The position numbers and the translations under genes were made by a program. Of a stretch of 64,000 nt of DNA, positions 31,924 to 42,685 are shown in pieces (position 1 is the first letter of the stretch; each line of letters starts with the position of its first letter). Location: the NCBI GenBank assembly GCA_000750105.3, contig JPHH03000034.1:1-64000 (forward strand), given 5' to 3'. Below the pieces are notes generated by a model. The model searched no databases. It was not told the origin of the DNA and worked only from the letters and a program-made list of their open reading frames with translations. The DNA is from Tolypocladium sp. Sup5 PDA-1 (lineage: Eukaryota; Ascomycota; Sordariomycetes; Hypocreales; Ophiocordycipitaceae).

Positions 31924-33876
31924 ATGAGCGCGCCGCCGCCGCCGCCGCCTCCGCCGCACGGCGAGGTGCCCAAGTCATCGGGCCTGCCGCCGGGCAAGTA
32001 CGACATCTTCGTCATACCCGAGCACTCGGCCGGCTCTGGCTTCCTCTACCTGCCGTCGCTGCAGCCAAACGTCAACAGCTTCGCCGCCGGCTTCGCCTCG
32101 GCGCTGATACTCGTCGCCCTGTTCCAGAGCATGGCGCCCGCGTTTCGCGTCTGGTGGGAGGGCTTCCAGGGCTTGGGCAACATGGGCATCACGCTGCTGA
32201 TATTCGGCGTCGGCTTCGGCGCCTGGGCTTTGGGACGCACGCAAAAGGACGCCCCGGCCCCGCGTCACGGGCCCAGCGCGTCATCCGGCGGCGGAGGGCA
32301 GGGAGGTGGCTTTGGGGGAGCTTCGACTTCGGGTCCGCCTCCCAATGCCAGCGGCCCCCCTCCCCCGCCGCACGGTAATACTCCTCCGCCACCTCCCCCC
32401 CCCGGTGGAGGCGCTCCTCCGCCGCCCCAGCAAGAGAAGCCGAAACCGTCATGGCAGCGACCGCCTCCACAGCCGGGAACGACGAGAGCCGAGACACCGA
32501 AGGGATCCTGGGAGAAAGCCCGCGAGGAAACGAGAAAGAAGGAAGAAGAACGCAAGGCAAAGGAAGCAGAGCAGAAGCGGCGCGAGGAAGCTGCCAAACG
32601 ACTAGCAGAACTGCGCGCCAAGGAAGCAAGAGAGAGGCTACAACGAGAAAAGGAAAAGGAGCAAAAGGAGAAGGAGGCCAAGGAGCAAAAGGAGCGCGAC
32701 CTGGCCGAGAAGCGAAAAAAGGACGCCGCGGAGAAGCTGGAGAGGGAAAAGCGGGAGCGAGAGGTCAAGGAGAGAGAGGCCAAGGAGCGCGAGGCCAAGG
32801 AGCGACAGGCCAAGGAGCGCGAGGAACAGAAGAAAAAGGAGACGACGCCAACGAACCGCGTCGGGAGCTCATACGCCTACTCGGGCGTCGGCGAGAAGAC
32901 GAGCATGTGGCCCAATGGCCGGCCTGCCGTGCCGCCGTCCGAAGCCGGCTCAGCCTCCAAGAATCCTGAGAGTCCCGACAAGCGACCTCCTCCGCCGACG
33001 GCGAGGACATGTGTCACAGACGAGGACGGCTTCTCGTTTCGACCATACGACAAGCCCAGAAAGCCCCGGCGCCGGCCCTCCGTCACGTCCATCGGGGAGT
33101 CCGAGTCCTCGTGGGCTCCGTCGCACACGACAGCCCGGACGTCGCCTCCGCCGTCTGTACGGGGTCCCTATTCCACAAAGGACCCCGACAAGATTGTCAT
33201 CCAGGCTGTGTACCTCTTCATGAACCAGTTCGCCAAGACGCCGGCCAGCCAGCTCGTCTCCGGCGTGGGATCGGTCACGGACGGCCTGATCCTCCGCATC
33301 ACCACCGAGGGCCTCTTCATCGACGACGACGTCCGCGGCGTGCCCCAGCGCGAGTGGGACGTCAAGGCCTGGACGCTGAAACTTGTCGAGGTATGGTGCC
33401 CCCCGCACTGTTTGAATTCTGCTGCTGCTGCTTCTGCTTCGAACCCTGCCGCTGGTGCGAAAAGTCCTCCCCATTTGCTTTACAAGATGGCCACTGCCCG
33501 CCGCAACGCGGACCGGGACGCCGCCAAGACCCTCACCGGCGACGACGCCGACGTGTACCTGACCGATATGCTGCGTGCCTGCAAAGATTGCTGCCGACTT
33601 GGCTTGTGCGATCGAACGTTCAAGAATACTAACATTCAATCCCCATCCGGCCAGACTGGAGAGTGGAAGGCCAAGGGGCTGCACGTGCTCCGCGCAACGG
33701 TCCGTGACCAAGAGGGCAAGCGGTACATGTTTGTGGTGGACGAGACGGAGAGCTGGAAGGTGGCCGTCGGGCTGCAGCGCTTGCGGCGCGGTACGCAGGT
33801 GCGGCAGCTGGGCGTGACCGGCATGACGCCCTCGGAGGCACGGGGGACGCTGGAGATGCTGGGCTGGTCGGGCTGA
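31924..33876 (+). CDS. Conserved fungal Pro-rich membrane and coiled-coil protein, function unknown
   Basis: Intronless, 650 residues from 'MSAPPPPPPPPHG'. Two hydrophobic segments (about 55-75 and 88-108) could span a membrane. Then come Gly/Pro-rich runs, a very charged Lys/Glu/Arg coiled coil (about 190-310, with repeats of 'KEREAKE'), a Ser/Pro linker, and a globular C-terminal domain (about 415-650) with 'IVIQAVYLFMNQFAKTP', 'EWDVKAWTLKLVEVWCPPHC', 'CKDCCRLGLCDRTFKNT' and 'YMFVVDETESWKVAVGLQRL'. The last part looks like a conserved fungal family without an assigned role. A gtatgg at 33391 is not taken as an intron because the following residues look conserved. Membrane-tethered scaffold is a guess. 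Confidence 0.8.
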   Translation: MSAPPPPPPPPHGEVPKSSGLPPGKYDIFVIPEHSAGSGFLYLPSLQPNVNSFAAGFASALILVALFQSMAPAFRVWWEGFQGLGNMGITLLIFGVGFGAWALGRTQKDAPAPRHGPSASSGGGGQGGGFGGASTSGPPPNASGPPPPPHGNTPPPPPPPGGGAPPPPQQEKPKPSWQRPPPQPGTTRAETPKGSWEKAREETRKKEEERKAKEAEQKRREEAAKRLAELRAKEARERLQREKEKEQKEKEAKEQKERDLAEKRKKDAAEKLEREKREREVKEREAKEREAKERQAKEREEQKKKETTPTNRVGSSYAYSGVGEKTSMWPNGRPAVPPSEAGSASKNPESPDKRPPPPTARTCVTDEDGFSFRPYDKPRKPRRRPSVTSIGESESSWAPSHTTARTSPPPSVRGPYSTKDPDKIVIQAVYLFMNQFAKTPASQLVSGVGSVTDGLILRITTEGLFIDDDVRGVPQREWDVKAWTLKLVEVWCPPHCLNSAAAASASNPAAGAKSPPHLLYKMATARRNADRDAAKTLTGDDADVYLTDMLRACKDCCRLGLCDRTFKNTNIQSPSGQTGEWKAKGLHVLRATVRDQEGKRYMFVVDETESWKVAVGLQRLRRGTQVRQLGVTGMTPSEARGTLEMLGWSG

Positions 33877-34876
33877 GCTGCCCTGGTACATACGACAGAG
33901 ATGGGGACGGTATATACGGAGAGCGAGGGTATTTATGGGAGGATCAGGCCCGTGGATGATAAACACGACGTGTGGCATTTGCGGTGCGATGGTGTTGGAA
34001 TGGAGGTGGAACTGCATTGCAAGACAGGAGTACGGGAGGGGTGTGACGCCTCGCAAAAGAGAGATTGGCCAAGAAAGATGTTGGCTGGTGTCCAGGATTT
34101 GTTTGTTTAACATTCCATTCGTTATATACCCCATGCGACGGGCTGAGAGGTGGTGGGCCAGAAAGATTGGACCAACGGAGGATACCATTCAACACGGAAC
34201 GAATACATCTGTAAGTCGTTTTTATACGCAGACATTGTTTATGCAGCTGTGCGCGGGCTTTCTTGTGTCTCTTGATTGTCGCGAAGTGTTATTGAGTTGG
34301 CTGTTGCCGTGAAGCGTGACCAGCGTCTATACTTGGACGACACGCACCGTACTTACAGTAATACTATGGCGTTTGGAACACGTGAGCAAGTTGCAACATT
34401 GAATCCAGATGGCAGCTGTAGAAACAGCCAATACAGTAATGGGCCTGTAGCCAATGAACATTCAGGCCGTTGACGCTATACGTAGGTACTCGTAGTCAAT
34501 CAAACAGCCAGCTAGGAGCGTAAGGGTATCGTCGTATCTTGAATTAAGCTTGCGGCATATACTATAGCATTGATCGCAAGTTATTTCAGAGTATTAGCTA
34601 GACTTAAATTCGACGACAGCTTCTATCTTAATGAATTGAATTGCCTATAAACCGGAAAGTTGCGCTGTCGCGTTGCTTGCGTTGGTACATCAGCCCCCCC
34701 TGTCTGTGGCGGTGTGGGCCCGCAATTGCTACTTCGCCCCACCTGAATACTTCCGCCTCCTACCTCGTAGGTACTCGGAGGCGTAAAAGTGGACTACATG
34801 AGGTGTATAAGGCTCATTATCTCCCCATCTCCCCAACTCCTTAACCAACCACATGTGGTTGCTGAGAGCGTCCCAC
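33877..34876. other. Intergenic before tRNA-Gln
   Basis: No gene seen. Becomes AT-rich between 34490 and 34640. One 'tatatacggag' motif occurs at 33911. Confidence 0.4.
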
Positions 34877-34966
34877 GGCCCATTAGTCTAGCGGTCATGA
34901 CATCGGATTTTGATTACGTAATCGAAACCCCTTCCGAAGACATCAGTTCGAATCTGATATGGGCCT
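34877..34966 (+). tRNA. tRNA-Gln (UUG) with 18-nt intron
   Basis: A full cloverleaf can be drawn: acceptor ggcccat/atgggcc (34877-34883 with 34959-34965), D-stem gtc/gac, anticodon stem tcgga/tccga, T-arm atcag-ttcgaat-ctgat, discriminator t34966. The loop has T-T-TTG-A, then an 18-nt intron (34914-34931) after the base next to the anticodon, the normal site for nuclear tRNA introns, then T. Anticodon TTG reads CAA (glutamine). Both internal promoter boxes are recognisable, and a T-run terminator follows at once. Confidence 0.92.
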
Positions 34967-34967
34967 C

Positions 34968-34974
34968 TTTTTTT
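34968..34974 (+). terminator. Pol III terminator of tRNA-Gln
   Basis: Seven T's on the coding strand begin 2 nt after the last base of the tRNA, as expected for RNA polymerase III. Confidence 0.8.
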
Positions 34975-35365
34975 GCTGGATATTTGCCGATTTTGATTAG
35001 TGAGGTTTGGTTGGTGGTTGGAGGGATATGGATGTTGTGGTGGTTTTTTTTGTGGGAAGAGGTGGCGTGGTTGTGCCTTCCGCCGGGGATTGTCGCTGAG
35101 TGGGTGGCTGTGTAAGTCGGACAACTCTGCTTCAAGGAGGCTTGTCTGGTCTGGTTGGTTGGTGCCTTTTGTTTGGAGACTGTCGACGGTCGTGTATTTT
35201 TGACTGCCCCCGTATATACGGACTACAATATTCGTATAATATATCTAAACATTGAAACAAACCCCTCTTATTCTTGCTGGCATAGGCTCGCGCACTGACT
35301 GCTCTCATAAATGCCCCATACATGACTCCATCGACTCCGCTGAGATTCAGCAATGGTCGTGGACA
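34975..35365. other. Intergenic, tRNA to rhodopsin-domain gene
   Basis: G/T-rich on the plus strand just after the tRNA. No gene seen. Confidence 0.4.
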
Positions 35366-36948
35366 TCACCTCCCGTATGACACAAATGTCTCCTTGGTGA
35401 CCTTGATTCCCTCGGTGCTCTGCGACGCGTGCATGCCGTACCCGCCGGCGCTTATCGCAGAGATCGGCGGCCGCGCCCCGGGGTACAGGTCCCGCAGGCC
35501 CAGGCTGTCGAGGCTGTCCCTGTCCCTGTCCCGGTCGCGCTGCCTCCGCACGCTGTTCTGCGACGAGACGGCCTTGCCGAGGAAGAGGTGCCGGCGGGAC
35601 CACAGCTGCGCCTCGTCGTCGTCGGCGTTGCCGGCGCCGGGCCGCTGGATGCGGAACTCGTCGCGGCTGGGCAGCTCGTAGGCCGGGCCGTAGAGGGCGC
35701 TCGAGTCGCTGCCGGTGTTCTTGTCGTCGGCGGCGACGTCGCCGCTACAGGGGCCGGGCTTGCTCGTGGAGTGGCGGTGGTCCTGCGAGGGGCGCAGGCG
35801 GGAGGCGATGAGAAAGGGGATGTAGCGCGTGAAGAGCGGGTTGAGGGCGGCGAGGGAGGCGCAGACGAGGCCGGCGTTGACTTCGACAAAGGACCAGATG
35901 AACTGCTGGGAGAGGTGCCAGGTGTAGTCGGTGGAGGTAAGGAGGGGGGGCATGATTACGGTGCGCTTGATGGCGGCTGCGACGACGCTGAAGCAGCATG
36001 TGAGTCTTGTTCACATGTTGCTGACATGTACGAAGTAGCATCTTGGACTTACAAACCACCCGTCGCAAACAACAGCGTCAGCGTCACCTTTTGCCGCAGC
36101 GGGATCTGCAGCGGCACAATGACCGGGATGGGCAGGCACAGTATCACAACGTCGATGACGATGTTGGCGACGCTCAGCGCCATCATGGGGGCCAGGTTCC
36201 CGATGCACCGTCCGCCCTTCATCAGGGCGAGGTCCCAGGCGGCGGCGACGGGCCGGCAGCGGAAGACCATGACGAGGACATAGGCGAGGGTGTAGGCGCA
36301 GACGACGGCCACGAGGGCGTGGACGGCGCGGCGGAAGCGCTGGCAGGGCGAGACGCGCAGGTAGAAGGCGAGGATGGAGAGCTTGGAGAAGGAGATGGAG
36401 ATGGCGTAGGTGAGGGTGGCGGCGACGGTGGTCTTGCGCCGAGTCATTAGCTGGATATGAGTTGAGCACGGGATATCGGAACGTGAGGTACTTGGAGAAA
36501 GGCCGGGCTGTAGTCTGAGGAGGTGATGTCCCATATGTGGAGCCCGGCGCCGATGGTGTATACTGCGGCGGTCAGTTGAGACTTGAGTCTCGACGGAGGT
36601 CAGTTGGAGTCAACGTACGGTGTCTCCCGACCAAGAGGAAGCCAACGGAAAACGCCAGCGCGCAGAGCACAAGATCTGTTCCTGTTAGCCACAGCCTCGC
36701 AAGCGTATTCAGTCTTCGCCGAGAGAGCGCCGCAACTCACAGTCGTCCCAGCCGAGGTCGCCCGACACGACGCGCACGCGCGTAAAGATCCGCAGCGCCA
36801 CGCACACGCCCGCCACGACCGTCGTCGCGATCCCCGCGGGCATCACCGCGGCGCCGCTGCTGGGCGGGTCGACGGGCGTGCGGACCAGGCCCGTCGGGGG
36901 GTCCATGACGTAGACGGGCGCGGACGACGACGACGACGACGACGCCAT
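35366..36948 (-). CDS. Rhodopsin-domain (SAT4/PTH11-related) integral membrane protein
   Basis: Five exons (36948-36741, 36675-36619, 36562-36492, 36450-36053, 35987-35366) sum to 1356 nt, 451 residues. Seven hydrophobic segments are visible, including 'IATTVVAGVCVALRIF', 'YLVLCALAFSVGFLLVG', 'TYAISISFSKLSILAFYLRV', 'HALVAVVCAYTLAYVLVMVF' and 'NIVIDVVILCLPIPVIVPL'. Family marks are 'LGWDDY', 'YTIGAGLHIWDI', 'SKLSILAFYLR' and the Pro-containing sixth segment. The C-terminal tail of about 140 residues is hydrophilic, with an Arg/Asp run (QRDRDRDRDSLDSL). No CFEM domain precedes it. These proteins sit in the plasma membrane and are very expanded in filamentous ascomycetes. Receptor-like roles are shown only for a few. 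Intron 3 (41 nt) is unusually short. Confidence 0.85.
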
Positions 36949-39435
36949 GGGCGCGCTTTCCCCTTGCCTTCCCGTCCTCCTTTCGCTGGGAAACTCCAGT
37001 CGCCGGCGTCAAGGAAGATTTCGGGCTTTGCCTTCTGAGGGAGGGCGAGGAGGAGAGATGGCGTCGAGGAGGCGCGGAGGTTGGGGGGATTGGGTACCGA
37101 GGGGCTGGATGCAGGGAGGGAGGGATGAGACTGGGCGTGTTCTTGATTTCATGCCATGGTGAGCGGAAGCCATGCAAGTCTGAGACGGATGTCGAGGAGT
37201 TGAGTGTCGCCAGGCGTCGGCTCCCGCGCCTTGTTTCCTGTGTCGCTGCACCCCACTCAGCTCTGCGTCTGCTGCTGCGTCTGCTGCTCTCCCGGGAACC
37301 AAGAACCTACGTGCCCCATCGTTCATCTCATGCGAGCAGCGTATCCCGGGGGGAATATATGAGATGCGACAGCTGGCCCCGACCGGCCTCTCGCATCCAT
37401 CTGTCCACCATTGGAGAACGGGTTGGTGGGCACCCAGGCGGTCGGTAAAGGGGGGCGGAGGAGGAAGGAAACCCACAGGCCGGTCCTTGGTGAACTGCTC
37501 GACCAACAGCTCGGGGTTCCTTTGTTTGCCTGTGTGGGCTTGCTTGCGGGCCGGGGACCTTGGTGACGGCGGTTGTTGGCTCGCCGCGCAGCATGCTCAC
37601 GATTGCGACGGCGGCCACGAGCCTCACTGCTGCCAGTGCGCTCCTGTACGCATCATGTACGCCCGGGAAACGTGCTCTGCAGACGGCACCTCACAAGGCG
37701 GAACCCGCGAGGAACATGCACCCCTCTCTCTGCTCCGTGCTGTGCGACTCCCCCGCGCCCGGGTCTGCGCTGGCAAAGACGCCACGCGGCAGCGCCGGCG
37801 TCTGTAGACTGTTTGGCGGACAGTGTTCCGTTGGTGGCGTAGGACGGACGGGGCCGGGGGGCGATGCGTCGTGCGTCCGGGGCGCGGGGGCCGGGCCGCT
37901 GGCTTGGCTGCGGGACGGATATCGCGAGGCGCGTCCTCCCGATGAGCGGGAGGCGGCATGACTGCGTGCCGTGTATCTGTATGCCATGCTCCGGGGACCG
38001 TTTTCGTCTGCTTTTGCCTGCGATATTGCTTGCCGTGAAGATGGGACTGGCATTGTCAGCGCTGATCAGGAACATGTTGGGAGGGAGATTGTGCTGTTGT
38101 TTGCTGTTTGCTGTTGGTTGCCGTCCTCCAAGGTGGTCGGTGCTGGACGCCACATGGCAGGGCCGCCCAGTTTCATCAAAGCTCATGATCCATTGATCTC
38201 CCGTGGAGTTGAATGCGAGGCAAACCGCGCTGTGGAAAACGTACAGGTGATTCTGCCACAGCCTGACGACCTCATCCTCCGCCCATGTTGTGTAAGCTGT
38301 AAGTTGCAAGTGCCCAACCCTGGACCGTAGGTTTGCTGGCCGACATCTCCGGTTCTCCGACAATCAAGGGGGATACTTGGTAGTCGATGGCAACGCAAGC
38401 TTTGCTGACAAGCCAGCAACGGCAGCTGAAAGTGCAGAATCTGGCACGGACACAACACCAGACTTTCCTCCTTGCGGCTGGTCCGCCGGTCCCGTGTCTT
38501 GGCCCATCATCCCATCCCGCGAGCAAAGAAAGCAAACCCGCAACTCCTGTGCCAAAGCGAAATGAAACAGAAACGAAACGCAAAAAAAAAGAACGGAAGC
38601 CAAGTCTCCGCCTCCCAATAACCAATTCCTAGGGTCGACGCAATCCCCGAGACCCAAGTCTATTAGTCCCCGAAGGAAGACCCCGAAAGCATCCGAAGCG
38701 ACGTATCACCCAGCAAACAACACACAACCGTCGATCCTTCACCACTCTCGAGTCTCCCACCCCCAGACCCAGCCTCACCTGAACAACCCGCACCGGCGAG
38801 TCGGCCGAGCAGGGTTTCCCCCGATGTGAGCTGCAGATTCAACTGTTGCTCAACGCCAACGCCCCCCCTTTCTTCGCATACGCGTTTGCTAGAATATCCC
38901 CCGAGTTTGTTGCTCCGTTGGTTTGTCAGAAACCTCGTGTGCCGTTTGCCACGTGAGAGGGGGGATGGGAGCCGGCTGTTGGTGGCGTGCGGGAGCTTGT
39001 TTCACAGAGAACAAGGTCGGCGCTATCAACGTGCGGCTGAGGAGGCCTCAGAGAACTATGCCGGCAGTTCGGATGAGAGCGATGTCTTCGAATGCGAGCC
39101 GGCCGTGGGTATGGAGACATGAAGGGAATCCGAGACTTGTTCTTGTAGTGCCGTCGTTGGAGCATATAACCCAGGGCTGTCGTGCCACAGGGCCGCGGTA
39201 TGTGTATATTACAAGCCTCGGACTGGCTCTCTACAGTCATCAGTCATGGATTTCTCCGTCCGTCGATCCAACACGTTGCGTGTCCCTTGCCCAGTGCTCT
39301 CTCTTCATGGGAAGCAAGCCATCCCCTCCTCGCCTTTCTGCGCCGCAGCAATGCGCCCGTACACTCGCTTTACACGCCCCTGTCCCCAACAACACCGACA
39401 CCACCATGTTAAGTATATACCAGACACCGCCGCAG
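36949..39435. other. 2.5 kb intergenic without a supported gene
   Basis: Several overlapping frames on both strands of 37.0-38.4 kb are by-products of high GC and show no domain or consistent codon bias. It contains the promoter of the rhodopsin-domain gene and the end of akr1. A non-coding RNA cannot be excluded. Confidence 0.45.
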
Positions 39436-41844
39436 TTAGACGTCCTCGGTCCCCACCGCCTCGTACCCTCCTCGCGTCCGAATGCCCGTGAGCCGCATCA
39501 GAGTCGGGCTCTCGTACATGGCCGTGTAGTCCACCTTGTCGCCGCCCAGCACAGCGGTGCCGTTCTCTCGCTGCCCAAAGACGGGCGCGGGATCGCACCA
39601 GAAATCCTTGCAGTTGGAGAGGCAGCCCCGGCTGTACGGGTTCTTCTTCTTGCGCTTGCTCTTGCCGGTCGCCGCTCCTCGTCCCGTGATGGTCTCGATA
39701 AAGGGGTCGACGCCGAGCAGCCTGCTCCACTGCTTGAGCATGCCGCCCTTGTGCTTGTTGCCGTGGCCGCTTGCCCCTTCCCCGGAGGCCGCGAGGGAGG
39801 CGAGGCTGGGATCTAGTGGCGTGCCCGTCGACGTCAGTGCTGTTGCCGGCGGGCTGATGTGGATTCCAGTCATGTTCTCGTAGGTGGTCATGGCTCGAGA
39901 GACCTGGAAGAACTGGGTAAAGACGAGCATGGTGACCCAGATCAGCTGCAGCGAAATCCACACCGCCAAGATGAGCGTGTAAGAGTCCGAGTTGAGCAGC
40001 TTGCACAGACTAGCGCCGAAAACGTTGCAGGTTTCTGACGCAGTGGCCGAAATCTTGCCAAAATCTGTCTCGAGTTAGAATCACCATCAAACGATACAGC
40101 ACCAGCCGAGGACGGAGTCTTACAATAATACAGAAGCCAGTCGTAGGCGAGAATACCAAAGGTAAGGCAAACCAGATATAGGAAGAATTGCCGGTGATTG
40201 TTGACACCGACGCAGTTGTAGACCCACGGGCAGTGGCTACCGAGGTCAGTCGAGATCGAGAGAGTTCGGCGTGGCTCACTTACTGGTCATGTTTGGCTAC
40301 GCAGCGCTGACACCTGCGGCAGTGCTTGCTTCGAAGAGGCGTCCTGATCATGCAGGTGACGCAAAAGTTGGCCTCGTCGTACTTCCACTCCTTGAGCAGG
40401 TCGTCGATGACGGCGCGCTGCTCGGCGATTCCGTTCAGCTTGGGCACAAACCCGGGGTCATATCTCATGCTTGCGGCGTAGAAGAACGTCGTGAGGCAGT
40501 AGAGCACGGCAAACGCAATGTTGAGGATATAGTGCGTGGACGCCTCTGTCGTGCTCGAGGGGCGGGTCGTGATTGGCAGAATGACAAAGAGCCAGTTGAG
40601 GCCCACGAAGAAGAGCGAGCCCGCAAAGATGCCCGCCATCCAGGGCTATGAGAATTTTAGCACGAGTTTCGACTGTCATTATAAGTGAAGGCGCGCAACT
40701 CACCGTCTTGTGAAAGTGGCGCATGTCGGACGGAGCGTACTCTAGCACCTGCTTTGCGCACCAGATGACGCCGTACACGATGCCACCCGCCATTGGAACG
40801 CCGAGAAACACGGGCGCGTGAGAGAGCGCGAACAGCACGGCAAAGGTGAGCACAAAGGGCCAGAGGAACAGGAACCTGGTGGCAAACGTCCGTTTGTCCT
40901 TCAAGAAGTAGCTCGCACCGGGCCACGGTGGCGTCACGGCATGGCCGTCCTCGTCGTAGCCGCACTCCCTCAGCGCGCGGTGCCAGGCCGGCTGCGTGTT
41001 AAGCTCGCCGGCGGTGACGGCCGGCGTCTTGCCCGTGGCGGTCTTGGCGAAGCGGTCGGCGCCGTACTCGATGAGCTTGAGGATGCAGCCGGCGTTGCCC
41101 TTGACAAGGGCCCAGTGCAGCGCGGTAAAGCCCTGCTCGTCGGTGGTGTGGACGCTGGCGCCCCAGCGCAGGAAGACGTCGACGCACTGGGGGAAGCCCT
41201 TGTAGGCGGCCCACATCATCGACGTGTGGCCGTAGCTGTCGAGCACGTCGACGGGGATGCCCTGGTGCAGCAGCAGCACGATGAGCAGCACGTTGCCGTT
41301 GAAGGTGGAGATGTGCAGCGTGTTGTAGCCCTGGGCGTCGGTGATGAGCGGGTCGGCGCCGTGCTGCAGCAGCAGGTTGACCGTGTAGTAGTGGCAGCGC
41401 TGGGCGGCCCATTGCAGCGCCGTGGCGACGGACTCGCCGCCCTTTCTGTTGATCTCGGCGCCGTGCTCGATGAGGAACTTGCACATGGGGTACTGATTGT
41501 TAATGGCGGCCCACTGCGAGGCGTCAGTCCGTGTTCACGCCCCCCCAAACGCATCGGGGACTCACATGCAACGGGGTGATGCCCTCGTCGTCGGCAAACG
41601 TGGCATCGTACTCGCCCGACTCGAACAGCTTCTCCATGGCCGCAATGTCGCCGACGCGGGCCACCTGCATGATGTCGTTGTCCGGCGGCGGCGGCGGCGC
41701 GTCCGCGGGCAGGCTGCCCATCTCCATCTCGCTGTTGAGCTTGGGAGCCGCGGCGGTGGACTTGGACGACGGTTGGGTGAAGGGAGCGACGGCGGAGGCG
41801 GCGGACGCAGCGGAGGTGCTGCCTTGGCGGGTCGGGCTCCCCAT
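39436..41844 (-). CDS. akr1: Akr1-type ankyrin-repeat DHHC palmitoyltransferase
   Basis: Exons 41844-41566, 41513-40704, 40645-40284, 40236-40124 and 40064-39436 total 2193 nt, 730 residues. After a Ser/Ala/Pro-rich start, ankyrin repeats cover about 60-270 ('[20 protein letters not shown]', '[20 protein letters not shown]', '[20 protein letters not shown]', '[20 protein letters not shown]'). Several transmembrane segments follow, then the Cys-rich DHHC domain '[20 protein letters not shown]' (about 472-491). Intron 3 cuts the codon of the first His of HHC. Two more membrane segments follow ('[19 protein letters not shown]') and a long cytosolic tail. Akr1 attaches palmitate to cysteines of proteins such as casein kinases and acts in endocytosis and Golgi-to-vacuole traffic (yeast knowledge). 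It is divergent from srp102. Confidence 0.93.
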
Positions 41845-41922
41845 GTACGAAAGGAGAGGTCCGCTGGAGCGACGGTCGAGGCCGGGGGGTTGGAGATGGT
41901 GGAGGAGGCGAGCCGAGACCTG

Positions 41923-41975
41923 AGGAAGGGTCGAGGTCGAGGTCGAGGTTGAGGTTGAGGTTGAGGTCGAGCGAG
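41923..41975. repeat. Hexanucleotide repeat gaggt(c/t) in akr1 leader
   Basis: About eight tandem units of 'gtcgag/gttgag' just upstream of the akr1 ATG. Read on the minus strand they would give Ser-Thr dipeptides in a frame that lacks an ATG, so they are probably untranslated. Confidence 0.7.
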
Positions 41976-42300
41976 GCGCAAGGAGGTCGCGTGGAGACAA
42001 GATATTCCGAGCTCGCTACAGACTTGGCATGTCGACGTCGCACAGAGCGCGCAGAGAGATGGATGGAATGCGCCTGCTGGGCCGCGCGCTGAAAGGGGAT
42101 GTTCCGGTGCAAGAATGGGAGAGAAGAGACACGAACGACAGGTGTTTTGTCGAATTTGCGAACCGCCCTGAATCCCTGATGAAGCCCTCCTGGGCTCAGC
42201 CGCTGAGCGAGGCTGAGCCGGCGGATTGCAGCGCGCTCCTTGCCTGAAGCGGTCTAGCCACAGGCAGCTGGAGCTGCTGGGCAGTCAGTCCATGCTGCCC

Positions 42301-42350
42301 GTTGATGAGTGGGCGCCTGCTGCCGGTTGATGAGTGGGCCCCTGCTGCCG
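42301..42350. repeat. Two tandem 25-bp repeats in akr1/srp102 promoter
   Basis: Two adjacent 25-bp units beginning 'gttgatgagtgggc' differ at one base. They lie midway between the divergent start codons of akr1 and srp102, so they may affect both promoters. Confidence 0.75.
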
Positions 42351-42685
42351 AGTCCCGTTGTTCTCTTGACGGGTGCTGTGGCTGGACCCCTCCTTGTGGC
42401 GCACCAGCTACAGAAACAGGTGATGCCAGCATGGAACGGGTCTGAACTCCGATATCAACCATTCCACCTTCACCCTCGACGTCGCGAGCTGCTTGGAGAC
42501 ACGACACTGCGTCTCGCCAGCCGGAACCTGCACGACTGGTTTACCCTACTATTGTCCTGCGGCGTCTGCGTCTCAGCGCCTCCAACTTCGCTCCCGCTGA
42601 GCCAGACGAGCGACGTCAGCTCGAGCCTCGACCCAACCGCGAATAGCTTCATCGTCACTCAGCCTCAGGCCACCCCAGCACCACC

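Noticed and set aside
33391..33660. Possible intron starting gtatgg inside the 650-residue protein
   Set aside because: The sequence after it (VWCPPHC..., CKDCCRLGLCDRTFKNT) looks conserved and stays in frame, so it is kept as exon.
35429..36283. Plus-strand frame of 284 codons
   Set aside because: It is the antisense of the rhodopsin-domain gene, whose five exons sum to a perfect frame with known motifs.
37653..38363. Minus-strand frame of 236 codons in a long spacer
   Set aside because: Composition drifts along the frame and no family feature is seen.
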